DNA of 64,000 nt from the NCBI GenBank assembly GCA_032358255.1, contig JAULBX010031813.1, forward strand, positions 102,767 through 166,766, given 5' to 3'. Numbering within the stretch: position 1 is the first letter of the stretch; every line of letters starts with the position of its first letter. A program made the translations under genes and the position numbers. Below are positions 12,901 to 24,902 of the stretch, piece after piece. A model generated the notes under the pieces. That model was given only the letters and a program-made list of their open reading frames with translations. It was not told where the DNA came from and ran no database searches. This stretch comes from Heterotrichella gracilis (lineage: Eukaryota; Sar; Xanthophyceae; Tribonematales; Xanthonemataceae).

Positions 12901-13236
12901 TGAGTGCGCACCCTCATAAATCACATCAGGATCGTCCGCCGCTGATGTAGTAAAATCGTTGGCTTCCCGGTTCTGCCCCCATGACGCGGCGCCCATGCTA
13001 CCCTTTGCCGCAGCGCTCCACGCCACACTGGGTCCCTCCCTTGTCATGGTACTATCATACCCAACCTCCCCCTGCATCACATGGGTCATGGCGCCCACAT
13101 GCTGGTGGTGCATGAGCTGACCCGCCTGGATGGCTGATGCCAGCTGCCTCTGGCGCAGCCAATTGCTGACTTCCACCACCAGTAGTGCTGTCACTAAGGC
13201 GCATGTGAGAACCCTCCGCAAGGGTTTTGAACCCAT
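9939..13236 (-). CDS. Type II membrane protein, putative glycosyltransferase
   Basis: Exons 13236-12134, 11995-11812, 11448-11345 and 10445-9939 (all minus). I chose the ATG at 13236 because MGSKPLRR is followed directly by a hydrophobic segment (VLTCALVTALLVVEV), giving a short cytosolic tail and one signal anchor, as in Golgi enzymes. A long low-conservation stem follows (about residues 40-290). The C-terminal half contains VILSTYFFTRVDPHYCYHHP, then RYVIHMDASDSQVARNPF (a D-x-x-D-like site followed by NPF), then FNCDMASLNHVLWQG, and ends VFTGRPFS...VYYVYHK. This order is like the GT-A-like domain of algal glycosyltransferase-type proteins. I infer a sugar transferase of the secretory pathway; donor and acceptor are unknown. 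A Gln/Ala-rich insertion interrupts the last exon. The intron at 12133-11996 is bounded by a perfect direct repeat and is itself an open frame. The gene model is fairly secure; the function is not. Confidence 0.5.
10459..10497. repeat. Interstitial TTTAGGG-type repeat
   Basis: Degenerate and perfect TTTAGGG units sit immediately next to the 3' splice site of the last exon of the glycosyltransferase-like gene (acceptor at 10446-10449). Confidence 0.85.
11985..12148. repeat. 26-bp direct repeats flanking a TAAA-rich microsatellite
   Basis: The 26 bases at 12123-12148 (end of an exon, minus strand) recur without mismatch at 11985-12010. The 112 bases between are almost pure (TAAA)n variants. 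On the minus strand each copy contains CATCATCAG followed by GTGGTGG. Splicing from the GT of the first copy to the AG of the second therefore removes exactly one 138-bp duplication unit (12133-11996). Unspliced, the unit adds 46 in-frame residues without a stop. Confidence 0.95.
12005..12121. repeat. TAAA microsatellite
   Basis: Nearly pure (TAAA)n with GATA, TGTA and GAAT variants, inside the 138-bp unit of the glycosyltransferase-like gene. Read on the minus strand it is open and encodes only hydrophobic residues (Leu, Phe, Ile, Tyr). Confidence 0.95.
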
Positions 13237-15094
13237 GCGCAGGGGAAACAGTGTGGGGAGTAGGTGGGCTGGAGGGCAATGCCTGCACAGTTGCGTCAAG
13301 GGCTTGCTCCCTGAATGGGGAGAGAATACCGGACCTCCCATGCTTGCATGGTGTGCAACTGCGGATCCACCATCCATCACACAGCGCCACTGCTGCCCCT
13401 TGCGCACTGGCGTAAATGCGCTGCATGCCGCCTCAGGAGAGTCTTGACGTACTTGAAGCTGGTCATTAGCGCAACCAGTGATGGCACACTAGCCTGCAGG
13501 ATACAGCATCAATGTCAAGCTGGCTACCTCGTGGTCCATGCGAAACAGGCCCTGACAGCAGCTCCACACACACTGTGCCGTGTGCTGTGCCTGTGCGCAA
13601 CCCATATGTGTGCATCAAGGCATATCATGCTACCAGTGAGGCACTTGTGATTGCTCCATGGATGCATCAAATGCAGCCTGGAATTCCATGGTGCACCTTT
13701 ACGCACACAGCAAATGCAATTTCCATTTTTTAGTTCACTGTTAGTGTGTGGCGCACTTCAAGTGGAGGCCCTTCCTTTCCCTATCAGGTACTCCTATCAA
13801 TGTACACTCTTACCAGTGCGGAAAGTGCGTTTTTGCACAGTGCCTACAAACCAACGGTTATTGCTGCTGATCACTTACTGGCCCAGGGGTTAACCCACGG
13901 TGCAGCCGCTTAGGCTCAGCTGCAGACTTGTGCAATCTGTAGACTATTGAGTACCCTGTAGGTTGCGGTGGGCCCTCTGATATTATCCAAAGTTTGCCGC
14001 AACGTTGCTTTGGGCCACTGGTCGGGCCACTGGTGCACTGTGTGGTCAACGAGACAGTCACTGGGCAGTCAATCAGAGATATTGCCAACTGTCACAGCCA
14101 AAGAGTGCTTACACTCAGTCACTGCAGTGTAGCCCTAACGAGGGCGTATACTATCATTTCAAGGCTTGCAACGTATACTAGGCGCCATTCGAATTCGCAA
14201 CAGCACGAAAGAGGAGAGTCCAATACCTATGCGGCATATGCATGCAAAGCGTCGCTGAGTACGTGCAGCAGCTGCCCTGTCCGGCGTTCACCCAATCAAG
14301 GTTCACACCTGAGCGACCCTGTCAACAGGACGTCGGCTAGTAGAACACTTGCGAAGGTGGTAGACAGGCACATCGAGTCTTCAAGGCCCTTGATACGACC
14401 CAAAAGTTTGCTTCTGGAGATCACGCCGTGCGGCCCACGGTTTCCATGCGATCGCCAGGAGATATAATACTGCTCGTGACCCTAAATCCCTAACCCTAGT
14501 AGGGTCCGACCAAGTCATGGGTAGGGTTTAGACAAGCACTTGTCGACTATCTACTCTACTCTATGCGATTACCGCAAACGAATTTATGTCAATCTGATCA
14601 GTGAATGAACAGCACTCTAGCAGGTAAAGAAATAGCTCTGCCACCTACAAATTGAACTAGTCAACATGCATATGGACATGCTTTGAAGGCCCTTGAAAAA
14701 CTGGACAATGCTGACACAGTGCCAATATCAGTACACATACATATTATCATGGTAGTGTAGCCCTATGTGGCAACCAAGTCTGGCAACGTGGTGCTGCATG
14801 ATCCACTATGCGCCGAGGATTACCTACCATTACCCTGTGCAGCAAGATCTCCACCCCCAGGAGCAGCTGCATGCCAAGGCTTGACCCTGATTGCACCCTC
14901 CACGGCCATCTTGTGGTATCCCCTGCACCGATACCCTGCCTCCCCTGGTACCATACTGTGCGTACTACCGTGCCTACCCTCCCCATGCCTACTACCGGTT
15001 TTGTGCCTCCCCTGCAGCAGCTCCATCAACAGGGCTTCATGTTCACTCATGGATTGGCAAGGTGATTGGCAGAGTGCATGCCATGGGCCATCCT
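13237..15094. other. Intergenic region, no gene recognised
   Basis: This lies between the start of the glycosyltransferase-like gene and the stop of the DUF218 gene, both on the minus strand. It should contain the promoter of the former and the 3' UTR of the latter. An open frame continues upstream of 13236 to 13407 but shows no conservation. One GCATATGCATGC motif is at 14234-14245 and a CCCTAAA-like patch is at about 14480-14500. Nothing else stands out. Confidence 0.4.
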
Positions 15095-18000
15095 TCAGTA
15101 TGACGCCAGCGCCTTGTCATCAGCCAACCCGGTGGGTTGGCCAAACTCATCCTGTGGCGGTCAGGAGGGCTGTCAATCATTGCCTAAACTATGCGCGCAA
15201 TGGCCTGCGCTGGCTTCCAACACAGCGCTGGACTTGCGCAAAACGCGCAGGCACTTGGGAAAGGCAAGCAAGCAGGAGGAAATTGAAGAGCAAGATCAGC
15301 CATTGTACTGACAGTACCAGGATATAAGTGCATGGCACTGCAAGGCTGCCTACAAAGCTGCCCGCAACATGGGCAACACCGCACGGCAACAGCACACATT
15401 GTGATAGCAACAACGGGATCAAGCCGTGTCCTCACCTGACGTGCCACTGCATAGCAGAGGTGCGTGTCAAAGAGCCATTTATGAAGAGCAGGCAGTGTGG
15501 ATAGGCTCGCTGCGTTCTTCAGCCAGCTCTGCACCGACACCGCACAAATGATTGAAACCCATTTGCCCACAACAATTGCGGGACACATCCTTCTTGCAGT
15601 CTTGTGCAGTGTTCAATGCATCATTAGCGATTGCTCTTCCGGCTTGAAAGGACTTTTTTAAATTGCAGTTGAGTCAGGCAATGGCAATAACATATGCGAT
15701 ATTCTAAGGCTTGTGGTGGCGTATTTGAAATACAAACTTTGCAATATTATAGGATCTCAAGGTTTGATTTCTATTCCTGCTACAACGGTAAGCAAGCACC
15801 AGGTGTGACTTTGGGCAGTATGTGTGCCAACAGGGAGGGCGTGTGTACCTGTGTTGACTTCATTTCCCGCTCAATGCGAGCCTCCAGCACATCATCTAGA
15901 AACAGGCTTTCATCGTGGACAGAATGGTAGTCCAATGCAAACCTGCATAGCCCACAGTAGATTAACCCCTCAATGAAGTATCAGCATGACTCACTGGACG
16001 TTACTTAGTAAAATACTTGGGCGCCATTTGGCTACTTTGAAGTAAATAAAGTAGCTAGCCAATTTGAATGAACCCCAATTCAATGATACCTCTAATCACC
16101 ATACTTGCCGCTTGGGTTTTCTTGTCAACCCTTTCGCTCCTAATCACCTATATTTGGTTGCCAGTGGATGCAGCAACAGCTACAGCATAGACTCGCCCCA
16201 AGCAAATGATACTACTGGGACTGCATCAGCACGCACCAGGTAGGGTCTGAAAACACTGAGCTTCCAGCCACCATGAAGCAGTGCTCAAAGATGGCCTGGC
16301 TCCTCGGCATGTGGAAGGCGCTGGTGATCACCGCAAAGGATCTGCACAGGGGGACACATCATGGGGCATTCAAGGGGCCAATGCGCATGTGGGTGACGTA
16401 CGGTGGCACATAAGAAATTGCGAGAAGTCATATTGGACAGGAGTGAGAATGCTCTCCTCTTTGCCACTCCTCTGCCTGTACCAATGCGCTTGTCCGATGA
16501 CAGGCAGCAAACCATGTCTTTTTCCCTTTGTAGTCTGATTTCATTGTCAATCGATTTATTAGATTATTCCCTTCATTTTCTTTTAGAGAGACCATGCTGG
16601 TTTTGCATTACAAAACAAGGCATTTAAAGTTACGAGCAAGACTCCCATGCAGAGCATTGGCATCTGCGTAGCATTGTGCAGGAACAAGTCAATATAACCA
16701 CGCAACAGATCCTCGTCAAAGCACCATTACCATTCACACACACTCACCTCCAGCCGCTGGGTATTGCATGGGAGGTGGCGGCAAAGTAGCCGTTGCCAAC
16801 CGTGTCATAGGACGCAGTTTCCTTCAGCACATCAAACTTGTCCACCCCCTGCACGCACCAGTACAGCATTGACATAACAGCATTGGTACGGTGATGTCCA
16901 ACTTCACCAGAACCCAAGTACCTCCCGCTGGCGTAGCGGTGCATCGCCATGCCTGGCGCATCTCCCAGCTCAGTCAACTGCAGTGGGATGCATCACAATA
17001 TCAACTGCAGTGATAGACACTGCATGCTGTCATCCGCTCCTATAGATAAACGCAGCTGCATACAAACCCTAAATCCTACACCCTTAAGTATGCAGCTGCT
17101 CTGTTCCATAGCAGTGGGACGCACCACAATGCTGTGACCCAATGCTGCCACCTGGGCAGGAAATCCCTGTGCGCAAAGATGCGTCAAAATGGCAGCGCAT
17201 TTACCTTTGCCATGAGATAGGAGGCCATGCTGGTTGCTTCATGAATGATGTAGCCATTGGGGTTGAGCACGGTGGGCCGGTGAGGGGTGCCGCCACCCAC
17301 GCACACGATTGGGCAGGGGCCACCTGCACAGCCACCACGCCTTGGTTTCGATACACGTCACATGTGCACCAAATGTGCTTGATTATTGGGAAAAGCATAA
17401 GTGTGCACCAATGAGCGAGCTAAGCCAGCATGCCAACAACTGGCTGAGGATGCCTTGTATGATAACTGCTTTTGCACCGTTGACGGGTGCTGCACAGCAG
17501 GTGGTTGTGGGGGGGATGGCGGTCCAAAGGTGCTATGTGTTAGAGGTGAATTACGTGCGGTATGTATGGGCATGCCGTCGCACCCTGCAACTTCTGGACC
17601 TCGATCGCCCCTTCCAGCCTCCGGTGCACCCACTCCGGCAGAGAACCATCTTCTTTGATACCACCTGGCAGCAATCGCAGTGGAGTCAGTGAAAGGGGGT
17701 CCCCTTTGTAAACGTACACGATACCATGCATTGCCTTGCCTGGCCTGGCACACTGCACTGCGATTTTGAAGTCACCAAGATAATTGGAAGGACAACATAA
17801 CCCAGAGAGTCTGACTTTGTGCCTTGTTGCTTTAAATGCAGCTAGAGTTGGTAACCCACCTCCAAGCACAAAGATGGCTTGGTACGTAGAAGCAATCTCC
17901 GTCTGTGTTGTCTCAAGCCACGACCGTGCCTTTGAACCGTTGGTTGCACCGTTGGAAAAAGGCTGACTGCACGTGATCAGCAGCCTTCGTGCAGGATGGT

Positions 18001-18118
18001 GGAGGGCTGGTGATGATCTAGTTCGGCATGTTTGGAAGCGGTTGGGACCCAACCGAGCAGGCTGTGTCCAGTGCAGTTTGGAGCAAGTGCCAACACACGA
18101 ACGCAGTAAAGACCGCAT
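15095..18118 (-). CDS. DUF218 (YdcF/ElyC-like) domain protein with organelle presequence
   Basis: Exons 18118-17860, 17664-17584, 17323-17205, 16848-16748, 16341-16237, 15942-15849, 15528-15436 and 15151-15095, with consistent splice phases. The ATG at 18118 opens an Arg/Ser-rich, acid-poor leader (MRSLLRSCVGTCSKLHW, about 45 residues), typical of a plastid or mitochondrial targeting peptide. The DUF218 signature follows: IFVLGGGIKEDGSLPEWV, VCVGGGTPHRP, LKETASYDTVGNGYF, VITSAFHMPRSQAIFEH, ALDYHSVHDESLF and LHKWLFDTHLCYAVARQ. The Gly-rich loop, the E-T/D-T motif and the S-x-F-H-M-x-R motif that form the presumed active site are all present. Bacterial relatives (YdcF, ElyC) are linked to envelope metabolism; the algal and plant forms have no settled reaction. 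The domain is complete. I am sure of the family, not of the substrate or of which organelle. Confidence 0.88.
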
Positions 18119-18721
18119 ATGTCACAGCCTGGTATTGTCCTCGTGTCTTAAGAGGCAGAAAGCCTGGTGCTCCTGTGTACACCCACGAGGAATATACTCC
18201 TTATGGCAAGCGTGGACGCCTATACCTGGCACTGCTTGGGCTTGGAGATGGGCTTCACATAAACTGAGGACACAAGCCGTCGCCCATCACGTTTTGAACC
18301 GTGTTGCACAACGACACAATGCATGCATGCATATGCAAACAGTGCCCTAATTTAGGGTTTCAAGGATTGGTTTCCAGATGAGTTTTCTCAAACTACGATG
18401 CTACCAGCTTCTTGAGGGTGGCCCTGTCACGCGCTGAGAGTCCTAGATTAGGCCATGCATGATGGACATACTGCACTTACACAAACACAGGAACATGTGC
18501 CATGTGGCTGCCCAGATCGGCGGCGATGTCACCAGCGCCACCACACCAGCTTGCTGAACACGTGCTTCACGCAGCAGCTTGGCCTGCCTTTCATAAACAA
18601 CACACAATGATACACACCACACTATCTAGCAGTAATCAGATTGTAAACAAGAGCCCCAACACGCATAAATTTTGACAGCACCCTTTGCCCAAGGGCGTAC
18701 GCATCGTGGGTGTGCCAACGT
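18119..18721. other. Spacer between PAS2 and the DUF218 gene
   Basis: It holds the presumed 3' UTR of PAS2 and the promoter of the DUF218 gene, both on the minus strand. A GCATGCATATGC motif lies at 18325-18336, about 210 bp upstream of the DUF218 start, and one TTTAGGG-like unit lies at about 18352. No gene seen. Confidence 0.4.
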
Positions 18722-20170
18722 CTACTGCTGCTTGGGCTTGCTGGCCAGAACCTTCTTCCTTTGTTTTAGCATGTAGCTGTACAGCACGGGAAGTCCTGCA
18801 ATACACCCACAACGCCGTCAACAGAGCCTCGTGGGCCTCCCTTGTGCAAACCACATACCACATACATCTCTTCGCATACAGGACGGCACATGACTCCAGT
18901 TGCTTACCTGGAATGTACAGCATGCAGATCAAGTAGGTTGCCCACTCGTAGCTGAACGCAAAGTTGAGGGCGTTTGGCATCGCCACGCTGTATGGTGTGT
19001 GCTGGCGGATGTATGGCAGCGCTAGCCACACCATGGCCAGCTCACTCGACACCCCCAGGGGGTACAATACGATGAACCCGGTGTAGCGAAGCCACGTTGA
19101 CAGGTATGGAGTAGAACCCAACTCCTGCAGTCAAGTAAACGTCGTTGTTTCTTCACAGGCGGACAGACACACTGGCTATGTTGCAGGGACTGGCGCTATG
19201 TGTGTCTGCAAGCCATGGGCGATGGCAAGGGTGCAGTAGCGGCGCACCTTGAACGCATAGAAGCTGTAGCGGGTGACTTCACTGATGCCCCATGCCGTCA
19301 GCAGGGTAGCCAGATTGAGGCTCAGGGACACCCCCCCGATGCTCAGCAACTGTACGCACTTCTGTGTGGTACTGGCTAGGTCCAGCATAATGACGCCCCA
19401 CAGTATCCAAACGCGGGAGAACACTTGGACGACTGCAAGAGACAACTACCATGTAGGGTGGCAAGCACACTAACTTAGGAAATACAGTGCTCATAGTTGT
19501 GGTCAAACAAGGTCCAGAGGTTGTGTGCTCACTCACCGGTCATGATCACTGGGGACTTGACCAACCCAATGGCGCTGTGTACTATCTGCAACACAATCGT
19601 TGGTGAACCCAGTGGGCCACATTGCAGCACGTTGCAGTAGTGCAGCAACAAAAATGCTCACCTCCAACACCGCTGCAGTCTGGCATATCTTCAAGGGCGT
19701 TGCCACTTTCTGAGGGCGGGAATGCGATAGTTCAGTAATAGTATCAAGACACCAAGGGCAGTTAACAACGCTCAAGCACTGCACAATGATAAGCATATTG
19801 GATTACCTCCCATAGCGTGGGCGCCCAGTTGCCACCCGCTACTGACTGTGCAGTGAGATAGGTCACATAGCCCCTGCACCACCACAATCACTGTTTGTTG
19901 AGAACTCACAACTCCCAGCCTTGTGGGCGACTCAGGACCAACAGGCTTGAACTATGTGCGTACCAAGCCAGCGTCTGGATAATGTTGTACGCCAGCAGGT
20001 AGCTCGACCTCGCCTGCACAGCATTGGTAGGGCTAACATTTTGACTGGCTCATGGCTGCATGCTTTTGGAATCTACTCAGCGTACCATTGAGGTGGTTTG
20101 CCCAAGAGCGCGTGAGTCACACGCCTACCAAGTTGACTGAACGGGTGCACAGGCCTGTCTGTTTAGCCAT
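18722..20170 (-). CDS. PAS2: Very-long-chain 3-hydroxyacyl-CoA dehydratase (PAS2/PHS1 family)
   Basis: Third step of very-long-chain fatty acid elongation: removes water from 3-hydroxyacyl-CoA in the endoplasmic reticulum membrane, as part of the elongase complex. The reverse translation shows the family in order: SSYLLAYNIIQTLAW, IVHSAIGLVKSPVIMT, VFSRVWILWGV, the TAWGISEVTRYSFYAFK block, WLRYTGFIVLYPLGVSSE and LPYIRQHTPYSVAMPNALNF. It ends with LPVLYSYMLKQRKKVLASK and a short lysine/glutamine tail; stop at 18722. The catalytic Tyr and Glu of the yeast enzyme (spacing Y-x6-E) are both present in YPLGVSSE. Clear exons include 19432-19248, 19124-18908 and 18795-18722; further exons lie at about 19556, 19680 and 19860-20008. 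The first exon is uncertain: an ATG at 20170 opens MAKQTGLCTRSVNL, then a GTAGGC donor in the right phase for the exon at 20008. Confidence 0.93.
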
Positions 20171-20690
20171 CCAACGTCATATATCTAGATGGATCCTATG
20201 CATGCCATGTCACAGTTTTCACATGCATGCCTTGCCATAGGCAGCCGTTTCTCGTTGGTACACAAGCGTGTGGTTGCTGTCACGCTTGAAAACTCCGGAA
20301 GTGCCTTGAATAACAGTTAGACGGCCTGCTTAGCAGGCCCTGCTATCACAATCTTTGGACTAGGGCACTTTTTGTGGGGACGGAAGAAATTGGAGACCAT
20401 CGTAAAGCCGGCGCATCATGCATTGTTGCACTTTGCGTTTGCAAGGGTTTAAAGCAGACGAGCAAGCAGCTCAGTGGTGTGAAACCAACTTGTATCCACC
20501 CAGGTTGCTGTGACTCCTGCTGTGGCGTCGCGCCCTGCTCTTCCCTGTTTGCAGTGGATGGCACCACACTGAACGGTCTTTGCCTCAGTACCCACAGGAC
20601 GTTTGTTGCTCCAGTTCTTTCACCCATAGAGCCAGGTCTGTGGGCCATCACACCACCTGCCCGTGACAGCAGCGTGATACCTGCCCTCCA
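20171..20690. promoter_or_regulatory. Divergent spacer between PAS2 and SmD3
   Basis: The two genes run outward from this roughly 520-bp spacer, so it should contain both promoters. I cannot point to a defined core element. A plus-strand open frame at 20374-20694 overlaps the SmD3 start, has no family resemblance and is rejected as a gene. Confidence 0.4.
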
Positions 20691-21597
20691 ATGACTTCAG
20701 CCAAAGGAATCGGGATCCCTGTCAAGCTGCTGCACGAGTGCGAAGGTCACATCATCACGGTGCGTTGGCACTGGGCCTTGCAAGCCGTGCTTGCGCGGCT
20801 TTTGAAACAGCCAACAGCCTGATGCGATGAGGCGGAGGGTGACTGCGCTGCCCACCTGCCCACCAGGATGTATGCATGCATATGCACCACATATGCATGC
20901 GTTTCACACCCGTGCTGCTTCTGTCTAGGTCGAGCTAAAAAGTGGAGAGACATACAGAGGCGAGCTGCACGAGGCCGAAGATAATTGGAACGTTCAAGTG
21001 AAGAACGTAACAGCAACTGCCAAGGTAAGAGAAGCACACCGTTCGAACTCTGGCTAAGACACCGCAAGTGACGCACTATTGTGGCTGCTGGCCAACAGTG
21101 TGGGCATCAGTACGTTTGGGAGTCACAATCACTTTATTTTGCGTACACAGGATGGAAGAATATCTCATCTGGAGCACTTATACGTCCGGGGCAGTAGGAT
21201 ACGGTGCGTATCTCCACTGGATTGTGGCTCAGTAAACCCATCCTCAAACCCAGGCAGTGCGGTCTTAACCTGGTGTTTGACTGCTGCAGGTTTGTGATTG
21301 TTCCCGACATGCTCAAGAACGCACCCATGTTCAAGAGGATTGACCCCAAGTTCAAGGTAAAATGTGTCCCTTTTCTTGTTCGTGCCGGTGATTGGTTGCT
21401 TGGCCTAGGTCTGGATGGTGGGCGAGCCGGCCCAGTGTGTGGTTGGCCGCATTACTGTTGCACTCAGCTCGAGTGTGTGCGCTAACCCCTTGTGCCATGT
21501 GCAGGCCAAGAACTTCCCCATGGGCGTGGGAGGCAGAGGCAGGGCGGCCCAAGTGCGGGCATCCGCCTCAGTGAGGGGCAGGGGCAGGGGAGGGTAA
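20691..21597 (+). CDS. SMD3: Small nuclear ribonucleoprotein SmD3
   Basis: One of the seven Sm proteins that form the ring on U1, U2, U4 and U5 snRNAs; required for pre-mRNA splicing. Exons 20691-20759, 20929-21024, 21151-21203, 21290-21356 and 21505-21597 give exactly 125 residues, close to the roughly 125-130 usual for SmD3. It starts MTSAKGIGIPVKLLHECEGH. The Sm1 motif lies in the second exon (SGETYRGELHEAEDNWNV) and the Sm2 motif across exons 3-4 (YVRGSRIR then FVIVPDMLKNAP). The C-terminus is a short Arg-Gly tail (SVRGRGRGG), the region usually methylated on arginine. All splice sites are GT-AG and phases agree. The gene is complete and unremarkable. Confidence 0.97.
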
Positions 21598-22822
21598 CGG
21601 TCTACGTGCGAGTTGGAGTTGATGCGTTTGCCCACTTGGGGTTATGTTCCAGGAGGCAGTGGGCACTCCTGGATAGAGATCACATCTTCAAATACGCTAT
21701 GGCTAGGTTGCATTTGTGTGCAACTCCTGCGTAAACCTTTCAAGAGGAAGGCACACTGGTGCCTATGATAAGGTTTTGCCTAATGTTTTCCAGTTGTCAT
21801 ATTTCCCTATTGTTCCTGCAACATACCAAGCAACGGGGCTTGTCAAGCTAGTGCAGCAGCGGCAAGGTTCTGTACATTCAGGACCCCTGCACTTGTCCCT
21901 GCAGTGCAACGCTTTGGTGTTCACCAAGAGTTGTGGGTCTCAGTTTATCGGTTGCCCGTAGCACCATTTGTCACATATTTACCTGTTCTGTAACACCTAT
22001 ATTTACCTCCTTGTAAAAAGAGCAGCAGCAGCACCACTGCTGGCAGTCGCTGTTGAGACACACACTGTTGGTGCCCTTGCAGGTTGGCACACCGTGCAGG
22101 TTGCCACTTGAAAGCCCTGCCTGCCCATGTATATACGCTGGTTTTAATAGAAGCACCAAAGTTATTTTCGACCATGTTGATAATCCCAGGAGTCATGCCA
22201 GTTGCCAGGTACAGATATCGCAGATCTCGGCTCATTAATTGGCTTTTTGCTGCCCAATAGCCAGCTTGCCGCAGGTCAAGACTCTTGGCCACGGTCACAG
22301 CACTGTAGCTTGTGAATCGTGTTTTCAAGTTCTGTGTGTTCTAAGGGCACAGCAGGGGCAGGCAAATAGCACCTGCAGCAGGCCCGTTTTTGCCAAAGCA
22401 GAGGGGTTACAATATAACGTGTCAACAATGTGTTCCAGTCTACGACATCAGACACGAGATATATGGTAATATATGGTCCAAGGATACAAGGCATAACCCA
22501 AACAGACCTGTTGGAAACTGCGAACCTATGGCTCTGCACTACTCAGGTTGGGCCAACCCACACCAAGTTGAGCAGGAAAAATAGTGCTGTCAAGCAAAAA
22601 CAAAGAATGGCACACATCCGAGGACGGTGATACGATGACAGCATTAGAAGCACTTTCTGTGTACTCATAGAGTACCAGCTGGCAAACCGTCTACAGTGGT
22701 ATAAGCTTTGAAATCCTTAGGGCAAACTTTGCGGCAGAAATGTGGTGTACAGTAAGGTCCTTTTGTTCCTACAACAGTTCATGCATTATTCGACGACTAC
22801 CTAACGAGCTGCTGCCCAGTCC
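21598..22822. other. Convergent intergenic region
   Basis: SmD3 (plus) and the RETICULATA-related gene (minus) both end here, so it holds two 3' UTRs. No recognisable gene; several short open frames lack homology and splice support. Confidence 0.4.
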
Positions 22823-24902
22823 CTATGCTGCAGCAACCCCGGCTGACATCTCAAATCCCCTGCTGACCTTCTTGACCTTGCGGACCTTCTTCACCTTCCT
22901 CACCCGCTTGGGCTGTGCAGCTGCCTTGGCCACTGCCAGCTGGCGGAGATGGGTGCGGGGCGCCTCCGTGGGCAGGCCTTGCAAATGTAGCCGCGTGGCC
23001 TCGTCAAACCTGTTGCTCACCACGCGGAATATGCTGCTGGTGGTGAGGTAGGACCACATCTGGGTGCTGTGCTCAAAGAAGTACCGGTCCACGCCGCCGA
23101 TCGCTTGGTACCGCACATTGGCGAACAGGCCCATGGAGAGGGCTAGGCCGCCAGCACTGTGCCGCACGTCAGGGATAGGCACAGACGGCTGGAAGGTGGG
23201 GTCGCTTCGTCGCCTGAGCGCCACTGCTGCATGGGAGAGCCCAGACATGGAGATGCCTGCCAGTGTGCCCACCGTGCACAGCTCCGCTGCCTTGGCCGCA
23301 AAGCCTGCCGCCCTGGAGGTGCGGGTGTACACCCGCTGTGGCCCAGAAGCGTCGAAGACGTTGTTTGGCAGCTTCTGGAGCATGCTCTGCCAGGCAAACT
23401 TGAAGGGAGTGCCATACGCGCGCGAGGGCGACACCATCCATACCAACGCAAGGTTGGCTGCTGCCAGGCTCAATGTGTTCACTGCCACCAGGTCCAGCTC
23501 ATTCTTGAAGTTCGCGCCTCGTTGCTGGACCTCGTAGAACAGGCTGCTGGTGACGGTGATTAATTGCTCCACCAGGACCTTCTGTACAAAGGCAGGGTCT
23601 GCCATCATACGGCCCACAAGACCGTTTGCCACCTGTACAGAAGGAAAAGAAAACAGACTCAGAACCATTATAGCATCGACAGGACAAGGCTGACAAGCAG
23701 ATGAGTGTCTAAGGCACCCTGCTGGAGTGCAGGTGACTAGAATAAACTAAATGGAGCACTGGAAGGTAGGTAACTAACTGAAATAGGAGTACTGGATACA
23801 AGGCGTCAGCCCTCTGCGTTCACAACAGCAGGAGGACAACCAGACAGATGTGGATTTGCAAGGCCCTCCAACCTAGAAAATCCAGCATACCTGAGGGGGA
23901 AGGGAGCGTGCCATGGTCCTGGTGACACTGGGACGGACGTCCATAGCCAGGAACCTGACCAGCTGCGCTGAACTGAACAAACCCATGGCCACTGCCTGCC
24001 TCAGAATGAAGGGCAAGTCAGCCACTGTTCTGAACCACTCCTGCATGACTGCGTTGATGGTCTTGGGGTCGTACAGCTGCGCCAGCGCTGCACGGAAGAA
24101 GCCGTCACCGTCGCCATCGCCGTCACCCTCGCCAAACTCGAAGTAGTCATCGTCGTCATCGTCACCACCACCATCGCCACCTCCGTTGAAGATCTTGTTC
24201 CCGTTGTTGCCACCACCACCGCTGTTGTCCACCTTGGGGGCGGTCTGTTTTAGCTCCTGCTTGTTGCTCAGCTTTGACCTCTGCATAGTAGCCCCACCAA
24301 AGGAGCCATAGCCCTTGGCCATACTGGTGGTGGGGATGGTGATCATCGAGTTAAAAACACCCGTGTCCTCCATCTCCTGCGGAAAACAAAAGAAAACCCG
24401 GTCAGTAACGAGAAAAGCTGTTGTGTTTACCAGGCAAAGCCCCGCCGCCCACCAGGAAGTGGGCTGCAGTAGTTTCTGGAGAGTGCCCAACCAACCACCC
24501 AGCAGTTTTACGACACACAATGCTGCCTGGCAAGGCCCAAGAGTGCCGCCTCAAAAACAAAGAGGAACTACATATGCCAAAACAACAGCGTTGTGCTCGG
24601 TCACAGTGTATGGTGTGGCACAGAGCAAACAGCAAAGTGCTCACCTGTCCCGGGTGCGAGACACCTGCTCCACACACAACCGTCTGGCGACACCCAGAAA
24701 CGCCCACATTGCTGCTACCCTCTGACTGCTGAAGCTTGCTTTGGCGTTGTAGTCTGTTCCCCGCTGCCAGTGTTGCGGCGCGGTGTGGAAACTGCAGAAC
24801 TTGCCCTGCCACGGGCTGGAATGCACCACGGCGGCCTACGGAAGACCTGTGCGAGGCCACCCCAGCCATGGCTGTGGGCGCTGTGAGAACGACGTTGGCC
24901 AT
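22823..24902 (-). CDS. RETICULATA-related (RER, DUF3411) plastid membrane protein
   Basis: Exons 24902-24645, 24376-23891 and 23633-22823 (stop TAG). The ATG at 24902 opens a Ser/Arg/Ala-rich leader (MANVVLTAPTAMAGVASHRS), typical of a chloroplast transit peptide. The mature part contains an unusual Asp/Gly low-complexity segment (DGGGDDDDDDYFEFGEGDGD, about residues 145-175). The RER core follows: FFRAALAQLYDPKTINAVMQ, LPFILRQAVAMGLFSSAQLV, VGRMMADPAFVQKVLVEQLI, ELDLVAVNTLSLAAANLALV, hydrophobic stretches and GLFANVRYQAIGGVDRYFFE, which is highly characteristic of the family. The C-terminus is a basic K/R/V repeat (RKVKKVRKVKKV). In land plants RER proteins sit in the chloroplast envelope and affect leaf development and amino-acid or metabolite supply; the molecular activity is not settled. 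Its start is 608 bp from a divergent plastid-protein gene. Confidence 0.9.

Noticed and set aside
11665-13407. A 580-codon open frame read as one protein
   Set aside because: It runs through a TAAA microsatellite and past a good GTGGGT donor at 11811. Its C-terminal tail has no resemblance to the family and its first 57 codons precede the better start at 13236.
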